64,000 bases of DNA from Dyadobacter chenwenxiniae (lineage in GTDB: Bacteria; Bacteroidota; Bacteroidia; Cytophagales; Spirosomataceae), in NCBI RefSeq assembly GCF_022869785.1, contig NZ_CP094997.1, forward strand, positions 558,001-622,000, given 5' to 3'. Positions 16,303-24,128 of the stretch are shown here, in pieces. The first letter of the stretch is position 1. The number at the start of each line of letters is the position of its first letter. The position numbers were made by a program, and so were the translations under genes. Under the pieces are notes generated by a model. The model worked only from the letters and a program-made list of their open reading frames with translations. It was not told the origin of the DNA and did not search any database.

Positions 16303-18042
16303 TTAGATATTTTTTTGTTTAACCTGATCCACAATGTATTCCGACGCTCGCATAGAAAGCGCAAGAATGGTCCAGGTCGGATTTTTATCGGCTTGGGATA
16401 CGAATGAACCACCATCGACCACAAACACATTTTTCGCGTCGTGCGCTTGTGAGAACTTGTTCAACGCGGAAGTTTTAGGATCGTTACCCATTCTCACCGT
16501 TCCTACTTCGTGAATAATACGACCCGGAGCTGCAATGCCGTAATTCGTATCAGCACCAGGCTTGGTTCCGCTTGCTACGCCACCCAACGCATGAATGATC
16601 TCTTCGAAAGTATCATGCATATGTTTGGCCTGCTTGATTTCGTAATCCGTCCATTTGTAATGGAAACGAAGTACAGGGATGCCAAACTTGTCCACAACAT
16701 TCGGGTCAATTTCGCAGTAATTATCAAAATTAGGAACAGCTTCGCCGCGACCAGCCATGCCGACGTAAGCTCCGTAAAAACGACGGTAATCTTCTTTTAA
16801 TGATGAACCGTATCCGCCCGCTGGCTTGGTAACACCTGCTGCTGTCGGATATTTGCCATTCATATTTTCGATTCCGGCACCGAATCCGTAGCTCGGCATA
16901 CCCATTCCGCCACCGTATTCAATGTGGTAGCCTCTTGGGAAATCCAGTTTTTTGTTGTCCAGCCACCACGGCGTGTACACGTGCATTCCACCAACGCCGT
17001 CTTCGTTATAGCGCTTTCTGTCCATCAAATGAGGCAGGAATGCGCCGCGTGAGGCACCCGTTGAATCGTGCAGATATCTTCCTACCACGCCGCTTGAATT
17101 GGCAAGTCCGTTAGGGTGTCTGTCTGATTTTGAGTTCAAAAGCAACCTGGCCGATTCTCCCGCGCTCGCCGCCAGAACCACAACTTTTGCTTTAATAGTA
17201 TGCTCAGTCAATTTCTCACGATCTACATACGAAACGCCAGTTGCAAGCCCCGTAACCGGATCGGTGAGCACTTCGCGTGCCATTGCATTGTTGATCAGTG
17301 TTACATTGCCGGTTTTTACAGCAGGTATACAAAGGACAGATGAAGAAGAAAAATCCGCATATGCCTGGCAGGCGCGTGAACATTGGCTGCAATAGAAGCA
17401 AACGCCGCGCTGGTCATTTATAGGTTTTGTTAAGATTGAAAGTCTGGAAGGAATTACCGGAATATTGGCTTTTTTTCCAGCTTGTTTTAGAAAAAGCTCG
17501 TGTAAACGTGGCTTCGGCGGAGGAAGGAAAATGCCATCCGGCTCGTTATCCATATTTTCAACCGTCCCGAAAACCCCGATCAGCTTATCAACCTTATCAT
17601 AATATGGCTTTACATCGTCGTAACCGATCGGCCAGTCGTCGCCAAGTCCGTCAATGCTTTTTCTTTTAAAATCTTTTGGCCCGAAACGCAGGGAAATGCG
17701 GCCCCAGTGATTGGTCCGGCCACCCAGCATCCTCGATCTGAACCAGTCGAATTGCGTTCCGTTTTTTCTTGTGTAGGGTTCGCCATCAATTTCCCAGCCT
17801 CCCCAGGCAGCATCAAAATCTCCAAACGGACGGTGGTTGGAAGCACCGCGGCGTGGCGACTCGTACGGCCATTTCAGCTGCGTAATATATTTAGGGTCAG
17901 CAGGATCGAAATATCCACCGGCCTCCAAAAGCGCCACTTTGGCTCCCTGTTGGGCAAGTTGAAGTGCTGCCATTCCACCTCCCGCTCCTGAGCCAATGAT
18001 ACAGACGTCAAAAACGGCAGGTTGTTCTTTGATTTGAAACAT
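16303..18042 (-). CDS. GMC-family FAD oxidoreductase (gluconate 2-dehydrogenase-like large subunit)
   Basis: 579 residues. The FAD-binding loop is VCIIGSGAGGGMAALQLAQQ near residue 13, followed by the acidic end of beta-2 (LLEAGG). Further GMC features are SRMLGGRTNHWG, a four-Cys cluster FYCSQCSRACQ, VVLAASAGESARLLL and the C-terminal NPTWTILALSMRASEYI, with GTVRMGND before it. These enzymes oxidise sugar or polyol hydroxyls and pass electrons to a quinone or cytochrome. The substrate is not clear. No signal peptide is present; the downstream Tat subunit likely brings it out. Confidence 0.9.
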   Translation of the reverse strand: MFQIKEQPAVFDVCIIGSGAGGGMAALQLAQQGAKVALLEAGGYFDPADPKYITQLKWPYESPRRGASNHRPFGDFDAAWGGWEIDGEPYTRKNGTQFDWFRSRMLGGRTNHWGRISLRFGPKDFKRKSIDGLGDDWPIGYDDVKPYYDKVDKLIGVFGTVENMDNEPDGIFLPPPKPRLHELFLKQAGKKANIPVIPSRLSILTKPINDQRGVCFYCSQCSRACQAYADFSSSSVLCIPAVKTGNVTLINNAMAREVLTDPVTGLATGVSYVDREKLTEHTIKAKVVVLAASAGESARLLLNSKSDRHPNGLANSSGVVGRYLHDSTGASRGAFLPHLMDRKRYNEDGVGGMHVYTPWWLDNKKLDFPRGYHIEYGGGMGMPSYGFGAGIENMNGKYPTAAGVTKPAGGYGSSLKEDYRRFYGAYVGMAGRGEAVPNFDNYCEIDPNVVDKFGIPVLRFHYKWTDYEIKQAKHMHDTFEEIIHALGGVASGTKPGADTNYGIAAPGRIIHEVGTVRMGNDPKTSALNKFSQAHDAKNVFVVDGGSFVSQADKNPTWTILALSMRASEYIVDQVKQKNI

Positions 18043-18166
18043 AATAAAAAGGGTAGTTTAGAAATGCTATTTAATTAATAAATATAAACACGGATTATGT
18101 ATCGGTAGTCTGTGGAACTCATTATTAGAGGTTATTTAAAAACAATCTAAATGACTTGACCCAACA

Positions 18167-18197
18167 TTTGCTCTTAACGATCATCGCCGTACTTTTG
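18167..18197 (+). promoter_or_regulatory. Promoter of tsaC, next to the start codon
   Basis: TTTG at 18167-18170, a 19-base spacer and TACTTTTG at 18190-18197 match the Bacteroidota consensus. The TTG start at 18202 begins only four bases after the -7 box, so the transcript probably has no leader. Confidence 0.65.
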
Positions 18198-18201
18198 CAT
18201 T

Positions 18202-19176
18202 TTGAAAACAGCACCTATTTTGGCGATCACCGGAACTGACATTAACGTTGCAAAAGAATTTCTCACAAAAGGAGAATTAGTGGCCATTCCTACCGAAACA
18301 GTCTATGGGTTGGCGGGTAATGCATTGAACGACAGTGCGGTGCTGTCAATTTTCGAAGTGAAGAACCGGCCGGCATTCGATCCGCTGATCATTCATACGG
18401 ATTCTTTGGAAAAAGCCGTGGAGTTTGTTAACGAATTTCCCGAAAAGGCCTTGCTGCTGGCAAAGCATTTCTGGCCTGGCCCGCTCACGTTGTTGCTTCC
18501 TAAAAAGCAAATCATTCCAGACCTTGTAACGTCTGGACTTGATAATGTTGCCGTTCGTATTCCCAATCACCCTTTGTTGCTTGCACTTCTAAGGTCGCTG
18601 CCGTTTCCTTTGGCTGCACCAAGCGCGAACCCTTTCGGTTACATCAGCCCGACGAATGCTGCTCATGTGAATGCGCAATTGGGAGAAAAAATACCTTATA
18701 TATTGAACGGCGGCGAAAGTGAAGTGGGCATTGAGTCAACCATTGTTGGTTTTGAAAATGATGAACCCGTTGTTTACCGGTTAGGAGGTTTGGCAGTTGA
18801 AGACATTGAGGCGATTGTCGGAAAGGTGAAATTGATGCCGCATTCTTCATCCAATCCCAAAGCGCCGGGCATGTTAAAAAGCCATTATGCGCCCAGAAAG
18901 CCGCTTTACTTTAATCATAGAGGCGCGTTCCTGGCAAGCGAAGAGATGTTGACAGGTTATCTGCTTTTTGACGAATATCTGGAAAACATTGACCGGAAAT
19001 ATCAGCGGATATTGAGTAAAACGGGTGATATGAAAGAAGCTGCGCATAACCTATTTGCATATCTGAGAGAGTTAGATATGTTGCCCATTCAGCAAATTCG
19101 CGCAGAGTTTGTCCCAATGAATGGCTTAGGTTTGGCAATCAACGATCGTCTACAACGAGCCGCAGCCAGGGAGTAA
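18202..19176 (+). CDS. tsaC: Threonylcarbamoyl-AMP synthase (Sua5/YrdC family, long form)
   Basis: 324 residues. The YrdC domain (about 1-200) shows GELVAIPTETVYGLAGNA, FEVKNRPAFDPLIIH, WPGPLTLLLPK, VAVRIPNHP and APSANPFGYISPT, and the linker GIESTIVGF is typical of Sua5. The C-terminal Sua5 domain begins around APGMLKSHYAPRKPLY. The enzyme makes threonylcarbamoyl-AMP from Thr, bicarbonate and ATP for the t6A37 tRNA modification. The start is TTG; no ATG or GTG lies further upstream in frame within the promoter region. Some sources name the long form sua5/tsaC2. Confidence 0.93.
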   Translation: MKTAPILAITGTDINVAKEFLTKGELVAIPTETVYGLAGNALNDSAVLSIFEVKNRPAFDPLIIHTDSLEKAVEFVNEFPEKALLLAKHFWPGPLTLLLPKKQIIPDLVTSGLDNVAVRIPNHPLLLALLRSLPFPLAAPSANPFGYISPTNAAHVNAQLGEKIPYILNGGESEVGIESTIVGFENDEPVVYRLGGLAVEDIEAIVGKVKLMPHSSSNPKAPGMLKSHYAPRKPLYFNHRGAFLASEEMLTGYLLFDEYLENIDRKYQRILSKTGDMKEAAHNLFAYLRELDMLPIQQIRAEFVPMNGLGLAINDRLQRAAARE

Positions 19177-19233
19177 ACAAAAAGTCGCAGAGCGACGCAA
19201 TATTGGTAGAAAATGATGACCACGAAAATCGCC

Positions 19234-19347
19234 AATCCCGGCAGGGATGTAACGGCATGCATCACGCTGGTCGTTACATCCCTGCCGGGATTTGTTCCAT
19301 CCTCACAACCGTTTTTGTTGCTACCAATGTTACATGCCTGCCGGCAT
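19234..19347. repeat. REP-like hairpins: perfect 21-bp inverted pair plus a GGCAT variant
   Basis: AATCCCGGCAGGGATGTAAC with a final G (19234-19254) is the exact reverse complement of 19272-19292, with a 17-base loop. Each arm is itself a small hairpin (ATCCC-TGCC-GGGAT). A third copy with a changed stem (ATGCC-TGCC-GGCAT) lies at 19334-19347 next to the stop of the RecD-like gene. The element sits in the convergent gap between tsaC and that gene. Related copies occur at 62.8-63.0 kb. Confidence 0.85.
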
Positions 19348-20775
19348 TCATTTAAAGAAATGCTGGTGGAAATTCATCAGGAAAACTTCGTCTGTCGCCC
19401 GCGTGATGGCCGTATAAAGCCAGCGGATGAATTCTACATTAATCTGTTCCTCAGGCAGATATCCCTGGTCAATAAACACGGAGCTCCACTGGCCTCCTTG
19501 CGCTTTGTGGCAAGTTAAGGCGTAGGCAAATTTTACTTGCAATGCATTAAGGAAGGGGTCTTTTCTTAATGCTTCCATTCTTTCCTTTTTTGATGCGATA
19601 TCAAAATAATCCTTCTGGACGCTTTCATATAACTTCTTGTTGTCCTCCGACGACAGGGAAGGGGAGGCTGAATGTAGGGTGTCAAGGAATATTTTGGCGT
19701 CGAATTCAGGTTGCTTTTCGTAATCTGTCAGGCGTAGGGTCACGTCGGCGAAACGGAAACCGTGCATTTCCTGGGTTTTTCGGATTTTTAATAATTCCAC
19801 AAAATCACCGTTTGCGATAAAGCCCGCAGGTGAATCCTCATCCAGGATGTTGTAATTATTTCGAACCACCATCAGCCGGTCGCCAGCATCAAGCTCTTCT
19901 TCTGAAAAATTAATGGTGCGCCGGATGTATTCGTTGTATTGGACGGCTGATTTGTTGGACCGCGTCAGAATGATGGAGTTTTCCTGGCCATATTTATCAT
20001 AGGCATAGCGCAGGCCTTCTTCCAGTTTTTCGCCGGTCATTTTGAAAACATCACGGTAGGAACGCGTGGTGATCTGGATTTCAGGCTTTTCGGCAACCAG
20101 CTGGTTCCTTAATAATGTTGCATTGAACAATATCCCCGATTGCTCGTCCTGCCGCATGACCTCCTTTAATTCCTCCTGAAAAACAGACATATAAAACGTC
20201 TTTTCCAGATATTCGCCGTCCAATGCCGGGCTCAATTCCTTACCAACGGGTGGCAGCTGTGCCACATCGCCCACAAGCATCAGCTTATTTCCGGGATTCT
20301 CGAAAACGAATTCGACCAGGTCCGCCAAAAGACTTTTGTTGCCAAAATCTGCATCGTCGGTGATCATGGAAGCTTCATCCACAATAAACAGTGTGTTGTC
20401 ATGGTAATTTTTCTGGCGCTGGAATGTCAGGTTGCCCGAAAATGAGTCGGCCGTTTGCTTATATATCTTCTTATGGATCGTTAATGCGACTTTTTCGGAG
20501 TAACCCGACATCACTTTTGCGGCGCGGCCGGTCGGGGCAAGCAGAATGGATTTATAGCCAAAGTTTTTCAACACTTTGATTAATGTGCTGATAATGGTTG
20601 TCTTTCCCGTTCCGGCGTAACCTTTCAGCAAAAAACAATCCCTGTAACGTTCCAGGCCTTTTTCTTCGACGAGGAAATCATTCGTTTGTTCAAAAAAGCG
20701 GAGCTGGCCTTCAGTGGGTTTGAAAGGAAAACGCTTGCGTAAAAGTTGGGAAGGTAAAATCTTATCTGTTTCCAT
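19348..20775 (-). CDS. ATP-dependent RecD-like DNA helicase (SF1B)
   Basis: 475 residues. Motif I is LLKGYAGTGKTT near residue 50, motif Ia LLAPTGRAAKVM, motif II LFIVDEASMI, motif III MLVGDVAQLPPVG, and the C-terminal UvrD-like part has FAYALTCHKAQGGQW (motif V) and LYTAITRATDEV (motif VI). It lacks the long N-terminal region of RecD2 and is closest in size to Dda-like short helicases. The family unwinds DNA 5'-3' in repair or replication restart. No RecB or RecC gene is near. The start ATG lies five bases after its promoter -7 box. Confidence 0.9.
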   Translation of the reverse strand: METDKILPSQLLRKRFPFKPTEGQLRFFEQTNDFLVEEKGLERYRDCFLLKGYAGTGKTTIISTLIKVLKNFGYKSILLAPTGRAAKVMSGYSEKVALTIHKKIYKQTADSFSGNLTFQRQKNYHDNTLFIVDEASMITDDADFGNKSLLADLVEFVFENPGNKLMLVGDVAQLPPVGKELSPALDGEYLEKTFYMSVFQEELKEVMRQDEQSGILFNATLLRNQLVAEKPEIQITTRSYRDVFKMTGEKLEEGLRYAYDKYGQENSIILTRSNKSAVQYNEYIRRTINFSEEELDAGDRLMVVRNNYNILDEDSPAGFIANGDFVELLKIRKTQEMHGFRFADVTLRLTDYEKQPEFDAKIFLDTLHSASPSLSSEDNKKLYESVQKDYFDIASKKERMEALRKDPFLNALQVKFAYALTCHKAQGGQWSSVFIDQGYLPEEQINVEFIRWLYTAITRATDEVFLMNFHQHFFK

Positions 20776-20780
20776 AATGC

Positions 20781-20811
20781 CGAAACTAACGCAACGATTG
20801 CTTAAATCAAA
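20781..20811 (-). promoter_or_regulatory. Promoter of the RecD-like helicase gene, next to the start codon
   Basis: On the minus strand TTTG (20811-20808), a 19-base spacer and TAGTTTCG (20788-20781) match the consensus with one mismatch. The ATG at 20775 begins five bases after the box, which predicts a leaderless mRNA. Confidence 0.5.
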
Positions 20812-20920
20812 GTGCGTAACAGTTACAAAAATATACTTAGAATTTATTGGATTTTAATGCTGCAAATGCATATATTAGATTCCCAATTTTATCTTTTACA
20901 CTCCAAAACCTCAAACATCT

Positions 20921-21361
20921 ATGCTAGTACAACATGTAATGGGCAACAAGCCTGTCAATGCGCTTTGGTCGGTGACGCAAGACAACACGGTGTTTGAGGC
21001 TCTGGAACTCATGGCCGTCAAAAACATTGGTGCTGTTTTGGTTCTTGAAGATAATGAATTGATCGGTATCTTTTCCGAAAGGGACTATGCCAGAAAAGTT
21101 ATTCTGCAGGGAAAGAGCTCGCGGGATACGCGCATCAGGGAAGTTATGACAAGTAAAGTGATCACCGTTGAAACGGACCAGAAAATCGAGGAATGTATGC
21201 AGATAATGTCTGACAAACATATCCGGCATTTGCCTGTCAATCAGGATGGAAAGCTGATTGGCATCATATCCATCAACGATATTGTTTCCGCGATTATCCA
21301 CGAGCAAAAAGAACATATCAGCTCGCTGGAAAGCTACATTTCAGGAAGTCCTTATTCCTGA
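20921..21361 (+). CDS. CBS-domain-pair protein
   Basis: A 146-residue protein made of two CBS motifs and little else: about residues 8-65 (TVFEALELMAVKNIGAVLVL, LIGIFSERDYARKV) and 73-130 (VITVETDQKIEECMQIMSDK, RHLPVNQDGKLIGIISINDIV). Stand-alone CBS pairs usually bind adenosine nucleotides and regulate partner proteins; the partner is not known here. The next gene, a Nudix hydrolase, begins about 60 bases downstream. The last residues SGSPYS are unremarkable. Confidence 0.92.
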   Translation: MLVQHVMGNKPVNALWSVTQDNTVFEALELMAVKNIGAVLVLEDNELIGIFSERDYARKVILQGKSSRDTRIREVMTSKVITVETDQKIEECMQIMSDKHIRHLPVNQDGKLIGIISINDIVSAIIHEQKEHISSLESYISGSPYS

Positions 21362-21419
21362 TCCTTATATTATATCTTGCCAATTATCTCAGGTTGGTTA
21401 TCTTTGCCGCTCCGAAAAA

Positions 21420-21926
21420 GTGAGCGATGTGCAGACTTTAAATGATGAAGTAAAGAATTTATACGGGGGTAATGTGCGTGTTCGTGTAAGCGGCATATAC
21501 ATTGTTCAGGATCAGGTTCTCTTGGTAAATCATTCATTGTATGGCAAAAGTCAGTCGTTCTGGAGTCCTCCGGGCGGGGGCATTCTCTTTGGGGAAACCG
21601 CCGAAGCCGCTTTAAAAAGAGAGATCAGGGAAGAAACCGGACTGGTTGCAGAAATGGGTGATTTGTTGTTTGTCAATGAATTTGTGCAGCCTCCGCTTCA
21701 CGCCATTGAGCTGTTTTTTGAAGTAAAAGCGGTGCATGGCAGCATTAGCAAGGGGACTGATCCGGAGATTTCAATGCATAACCAAATCATTGAAGACGTG
21801 AAACTGATGCGCCTGGAGCACATTCATGCGCTGCCGGAGGAAGCATATCACAGCATTTTTACCCGGTTGCAATCTTTGGATGAAATTCACAGGCTGGGTA
21901 AGTTTTTGTCCGATGCAAAAAAATAG
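21420..21926 (+). CDS. Nudix hydrolase
   Basis: About 168 residues. The Nudix box is GGILFGETAEAALKREIREE followed by TGL, matching G-x5-E-x7-R-E-x2-E-E-x-G-U exactly. The frame is open further upstream into the CBS gene, but I chose the GTG at 21420 (SDVQTLNDEVKNLY) because the upstream residues are a shadow of the CBS gene and include no family similarity. A GTG at 21429 is an alternative. Nudix enzymes cleave nucleoside diphosphates linked to other groups; the substrate is unknown. It precedes the DUF3822 and coaD genes by a short gap. Confidence 0.85.
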   Translation: MSDVQTLNDEVKNLYGGNVRVRVSGIYIVQDQVLLVNHSLYGKSQSFWSPPGGGILFGETAEAALKREIREETGLVAEMGDLLFVNEFVQPPLHAIELFFEVKAVHGSISKGTDPEISMHNQIIEDVKLMRLEHIHALPEEAYHSIFTRLQSLDEIHRLGKFLSDAKK

Positions 21927-21949
21927 ATTTTTAACCTTAACCCATTATT

Positions 21950-22855
21950 GTGGCAAATTCCGAAAACCAGGTCATTGAAATTATTCCTACGCTGCTTGTA
22001 GGCGATAATTCATTCGACGCGTCCAGCATTCCATTGTGCACATTGTGCATAGAGGTGGACGAAAGGCGCATCCGGTTTTGCATTGTCCGCGATGAAAACA
22101 TGGAATGCATCTGGCTGGAAGATTACAGCTTCGAAACCGTTTTGAACCCCAGCGAAATTTTTGAAAGGCTTAAAAAGGTTTTTACAGGACATTTGCTTTG
22201 GTCATCGCATAGTTGGAAAAATGTTAGGATCTCTATCAATTCACACGCATTTAGTTTAATCCCCAATCTGATTTTTGAAGAAAAATCCACGACCGATTAC
22301 CTGGCATTTGCTTTGGGTAATCCGGTTCCGAAGGATGAAAAAGTGCTTTATCACGATCTGCCGCTGGTGCATGCGCAGAATGTTTTTAGCGTTCCGCAAA
22401 TTTGGTATGACTGGATGATCAACCATTTCGGCACATCCCAGATCACATTTTACCATTTGACCAGTCCGTTGATTATCGGAGCATTGGTAAGCCATTTGGA
22501 GCATCAGCAGCTCAGGATGGTTTCTATCTATTTTGAAAAAGAATATTTCACGCTGGTCATAACAGAAGGTCAGCAGCTGATACTTTGCAACCGTTTCCGC
22601 TTTTCCAAAACCCAGGAATTGGCCTACATTATCCTGTTTACATTAAGTCAGCTAAATTTTCTGCCTGAGGAGATGAAAGTGCTTTGTTACGGCGAAATCG
22701 CATCTTCTTCCGATTCTTACACAGAGCTTTCAAGATTTTTCCCCAATTTGCAGATCGGCAACGGCCCCACCACACTTAAATATAACAGACAATGTGCGGA
22801 TGTCCCGGGACATCGTTACTTTGGCCTGTTTAACACCTACCTCGTATCATCTTAA
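21950..22855 (+). CDS. DUF3822 family protein
   Basis: A 301-residue protein starting with GTG 23 bases after the Nudix gene. It has an actin/hexokinase-like ASKHA flavour of alternating beta strands (CTLCIEVDERRIRFCIV, VRISINSHAFSLIPN, LRMVSIYFEKEYFTLVI) without a recognisable catalytic motif. DUF3822 proteins are largely confined to Bacteroidota and typically sit directly upstream of coaD, as here with a 17-base gap, so a link to coenzyme A synthesis or to the neighbouring rRNA methylase genes has been assumed. No experimental function is known to me. Confidence 0.82.
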   Translation: MANSENQVIEIIPTLLVGDNSFDASSIPLCTLCIEVDERRIRFCIVRDENMECIWLEDYSFETVLNPSEIFERLKKVFTGHLLWSSHSWKNVRISINSHAFSLIPNLIFEEKSTTDYLAFALGNPVPKDEKVLYHDLPLVHAQNVFSVPQIWYDWMINHFGTSQITFYHLTSPLIIGALVSHLEHQQLRMVSIYFEKEYFTLVITEGQQLILCNRFRFSKTQELAYIILFTLSQLNFLPEEMKVLCYGEIASSSDSYTELSRFFPNLQIGNGPTTLKYNRQCADVPGHRYFGLFNTYLVSS

Positions 22856-22872
22856 TTGTAAATGCTGCTCTC

Positions 22873-23355
22873 ATGAAGCGTATAGCACTATTTCCGGGAT
22901 CATTTGATCCATTTACAAAAGGACATGAAGACATTGTTGTACGCGGATTACGGCTTTTTGATGAAGTGGTCATCGGCATCGGGAACAACGCAACCAAAAA
23001 GCGCTATTTCCCGCTAGATGTAATGAAGGAAATGATCGAAAAGACATTTTCCGATCAGGGAAACGTGAAAGTGGTAACTTACGATGACCTTACTGCGCAT
23101 ACAGCGCGAGAATTGGGAGCGACGTTTCTATTGAGGGGCTTGCGTAACACAACCGATTTTGAATACGAAAACGGCATATCGCAGGTTAACCGGTATCTTT
23201 ACGAAGAAATTGAAACCGTGTTTCTGATCACTTCACCGATGCTGGCTCCGATCAGTTCAAGCATTATCCGCGATCTGCACCGATATGGGCAGCGTGTAGA
23301 TGATTTTCTGCCTTATTCCCTTTCAGAACTTAATAAACTCAACCAGGAAGGCTGA
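22873..23355 (+). CDS. coaD: Phosphopantetheine adenylyltransferase
   Basis: A 160-residue nucleotidyltransferase that transfers AMP from ATP to 4'-phosphopantetheine, the fourth step of CoA synthesis. Motifs: ALFPGSFDPFTKGHEDIV with the HxGH-type TKGHEDI, LLRGLRNTTDFEYE and the ISSSIIRDL loop corresponding to the ISSSxVRE motif. Length is normal. It follows DUF3822 by 17 bases. A weak TAAACTCA/TGAGTTTA hairpin overlaps its stop codon without a good T run. Confidence 0.96.
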   Translation: MKRIALFPGSFDPFTKGHEDIVVRGLRLFDEVVIGIGNNATKKRYFPLDVMKEMIEKTFSDQGNVKVVTYDDLTAHTARELGATFLLRGLRNTTDFEYENGISQVNRYLYEEIETVFLITSPMLAPISSSIIRDLHRYGQRVDDFLPYSLSELNKLNQEG

Positions 23356-23382
23356 GTTTATCAAAAGTAAAGTCTTGCGATA

Positions 23383-24072
23383 TTATTGTTCTTTAATGTC
23401 GTGCGTCTTATTAAGGCTTTCAATCACATAACGGATTGAACTATAAGAATTTATCAGAATCGATTTGGCTTCGCTTTGCGTGTACCAGCCTAATTTTTCA
23501 ATTTGCTCTTCCGCTTGTGGTTGCATGTTGGCGTCATCAATGCAGTCGAAAAGATACCATTTGGTCCGCTTTAAAATCCGGTTGTTATTCAGACTGTAAG
23601 TGTGCCAGGTTGTGCAGATTTTTTCTTTTACCATCGCCTTAACACCCGTTTCTTCCTCAATTTCCCTTATAGCCGCGGTTCTGGAATTTTCACCTTTGTC
23701 AAGCTTTCCTTTGGGCAGGTCCCACTTTTTGCGGCGGAACATGAAAAGCCACTTTCCATCCTTTACCACAACGCCGCCTGCAGCTTTGATTACTTTGTAA
23801 CTCCCTTTAATTTTTTCTTCCAATTCCGACTTCTCACGCGTTGCCATTGTCACAGACAACATATCCGTCGGTAGTGCCTTTTCCAGGAGTTCAATGAGTT
23901 GCATGGCAGATGCGGCAGTGGTGTTCAGGAAAAGCACGTGGCCTGCTAACATCTTTTTTTGCAGCTTCTCAAGTCTCAGGTCTACAATGTGATCGAATGC
24001 GGAAGTTTCCGATGCAGAAAGCTGATTGGTCCGTACAATTCGCAAAGGACGGTCGTCAAAAAAAATGATCAT
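23383..24072 (-). CDS. Nudix hydrolase with N-terminal extension
   Basis: 229 residues. The C-terminal part (about 90-220) is the Nudix domain, with the box GKLDKGENSRTAAIREIEEE followed by TGV, preceded by FMFRRKKWDLP as in MutT/diadenosine-polyphosphate hydrolases. The first 85 residues (IIFFDDRPLRIVR, HVLFLNTTAASAMQLIELLE) are not a family I recognise, though the arrangement is common in Bacteroidota. The gene is convergent with coaD and divergent from the CNNM gene. Confidence 0.87.
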   Translation of the reverse strand: MIIFFDDRPLRIVRTNQLSASETSAFDHIVDLRLEKLQKKMLAGHVLFLNTTAASAMQLIELLEKALPTDMLSVTMATREKSELEEKIKGSYKVIKAAGGVVVKDGKWLFMFRRKKWDLPKGKLDKGENSRTAAIREIEEETGVKAMVKEKICTTWHTYSLNNNRILKRTKWYLFDCIDDANMQPQAEEQIEKLGWYTQSEAKSILINSYSSIRYVIESLNKTHDIKEQ

Positions 24073-24128
24073 TTTTCAAATGGTACGTGAATCGATGCCA
24101 AAATTAAGTAAAGAGTTTAGTTTAGACA

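Noticed and set aside
21258..21419. Upstream extension of the Nudix protein inside the CBS gene
   Set aside because: The sequence is out-of-frame CBS coding; GTG at 21420 begins the family-like part.
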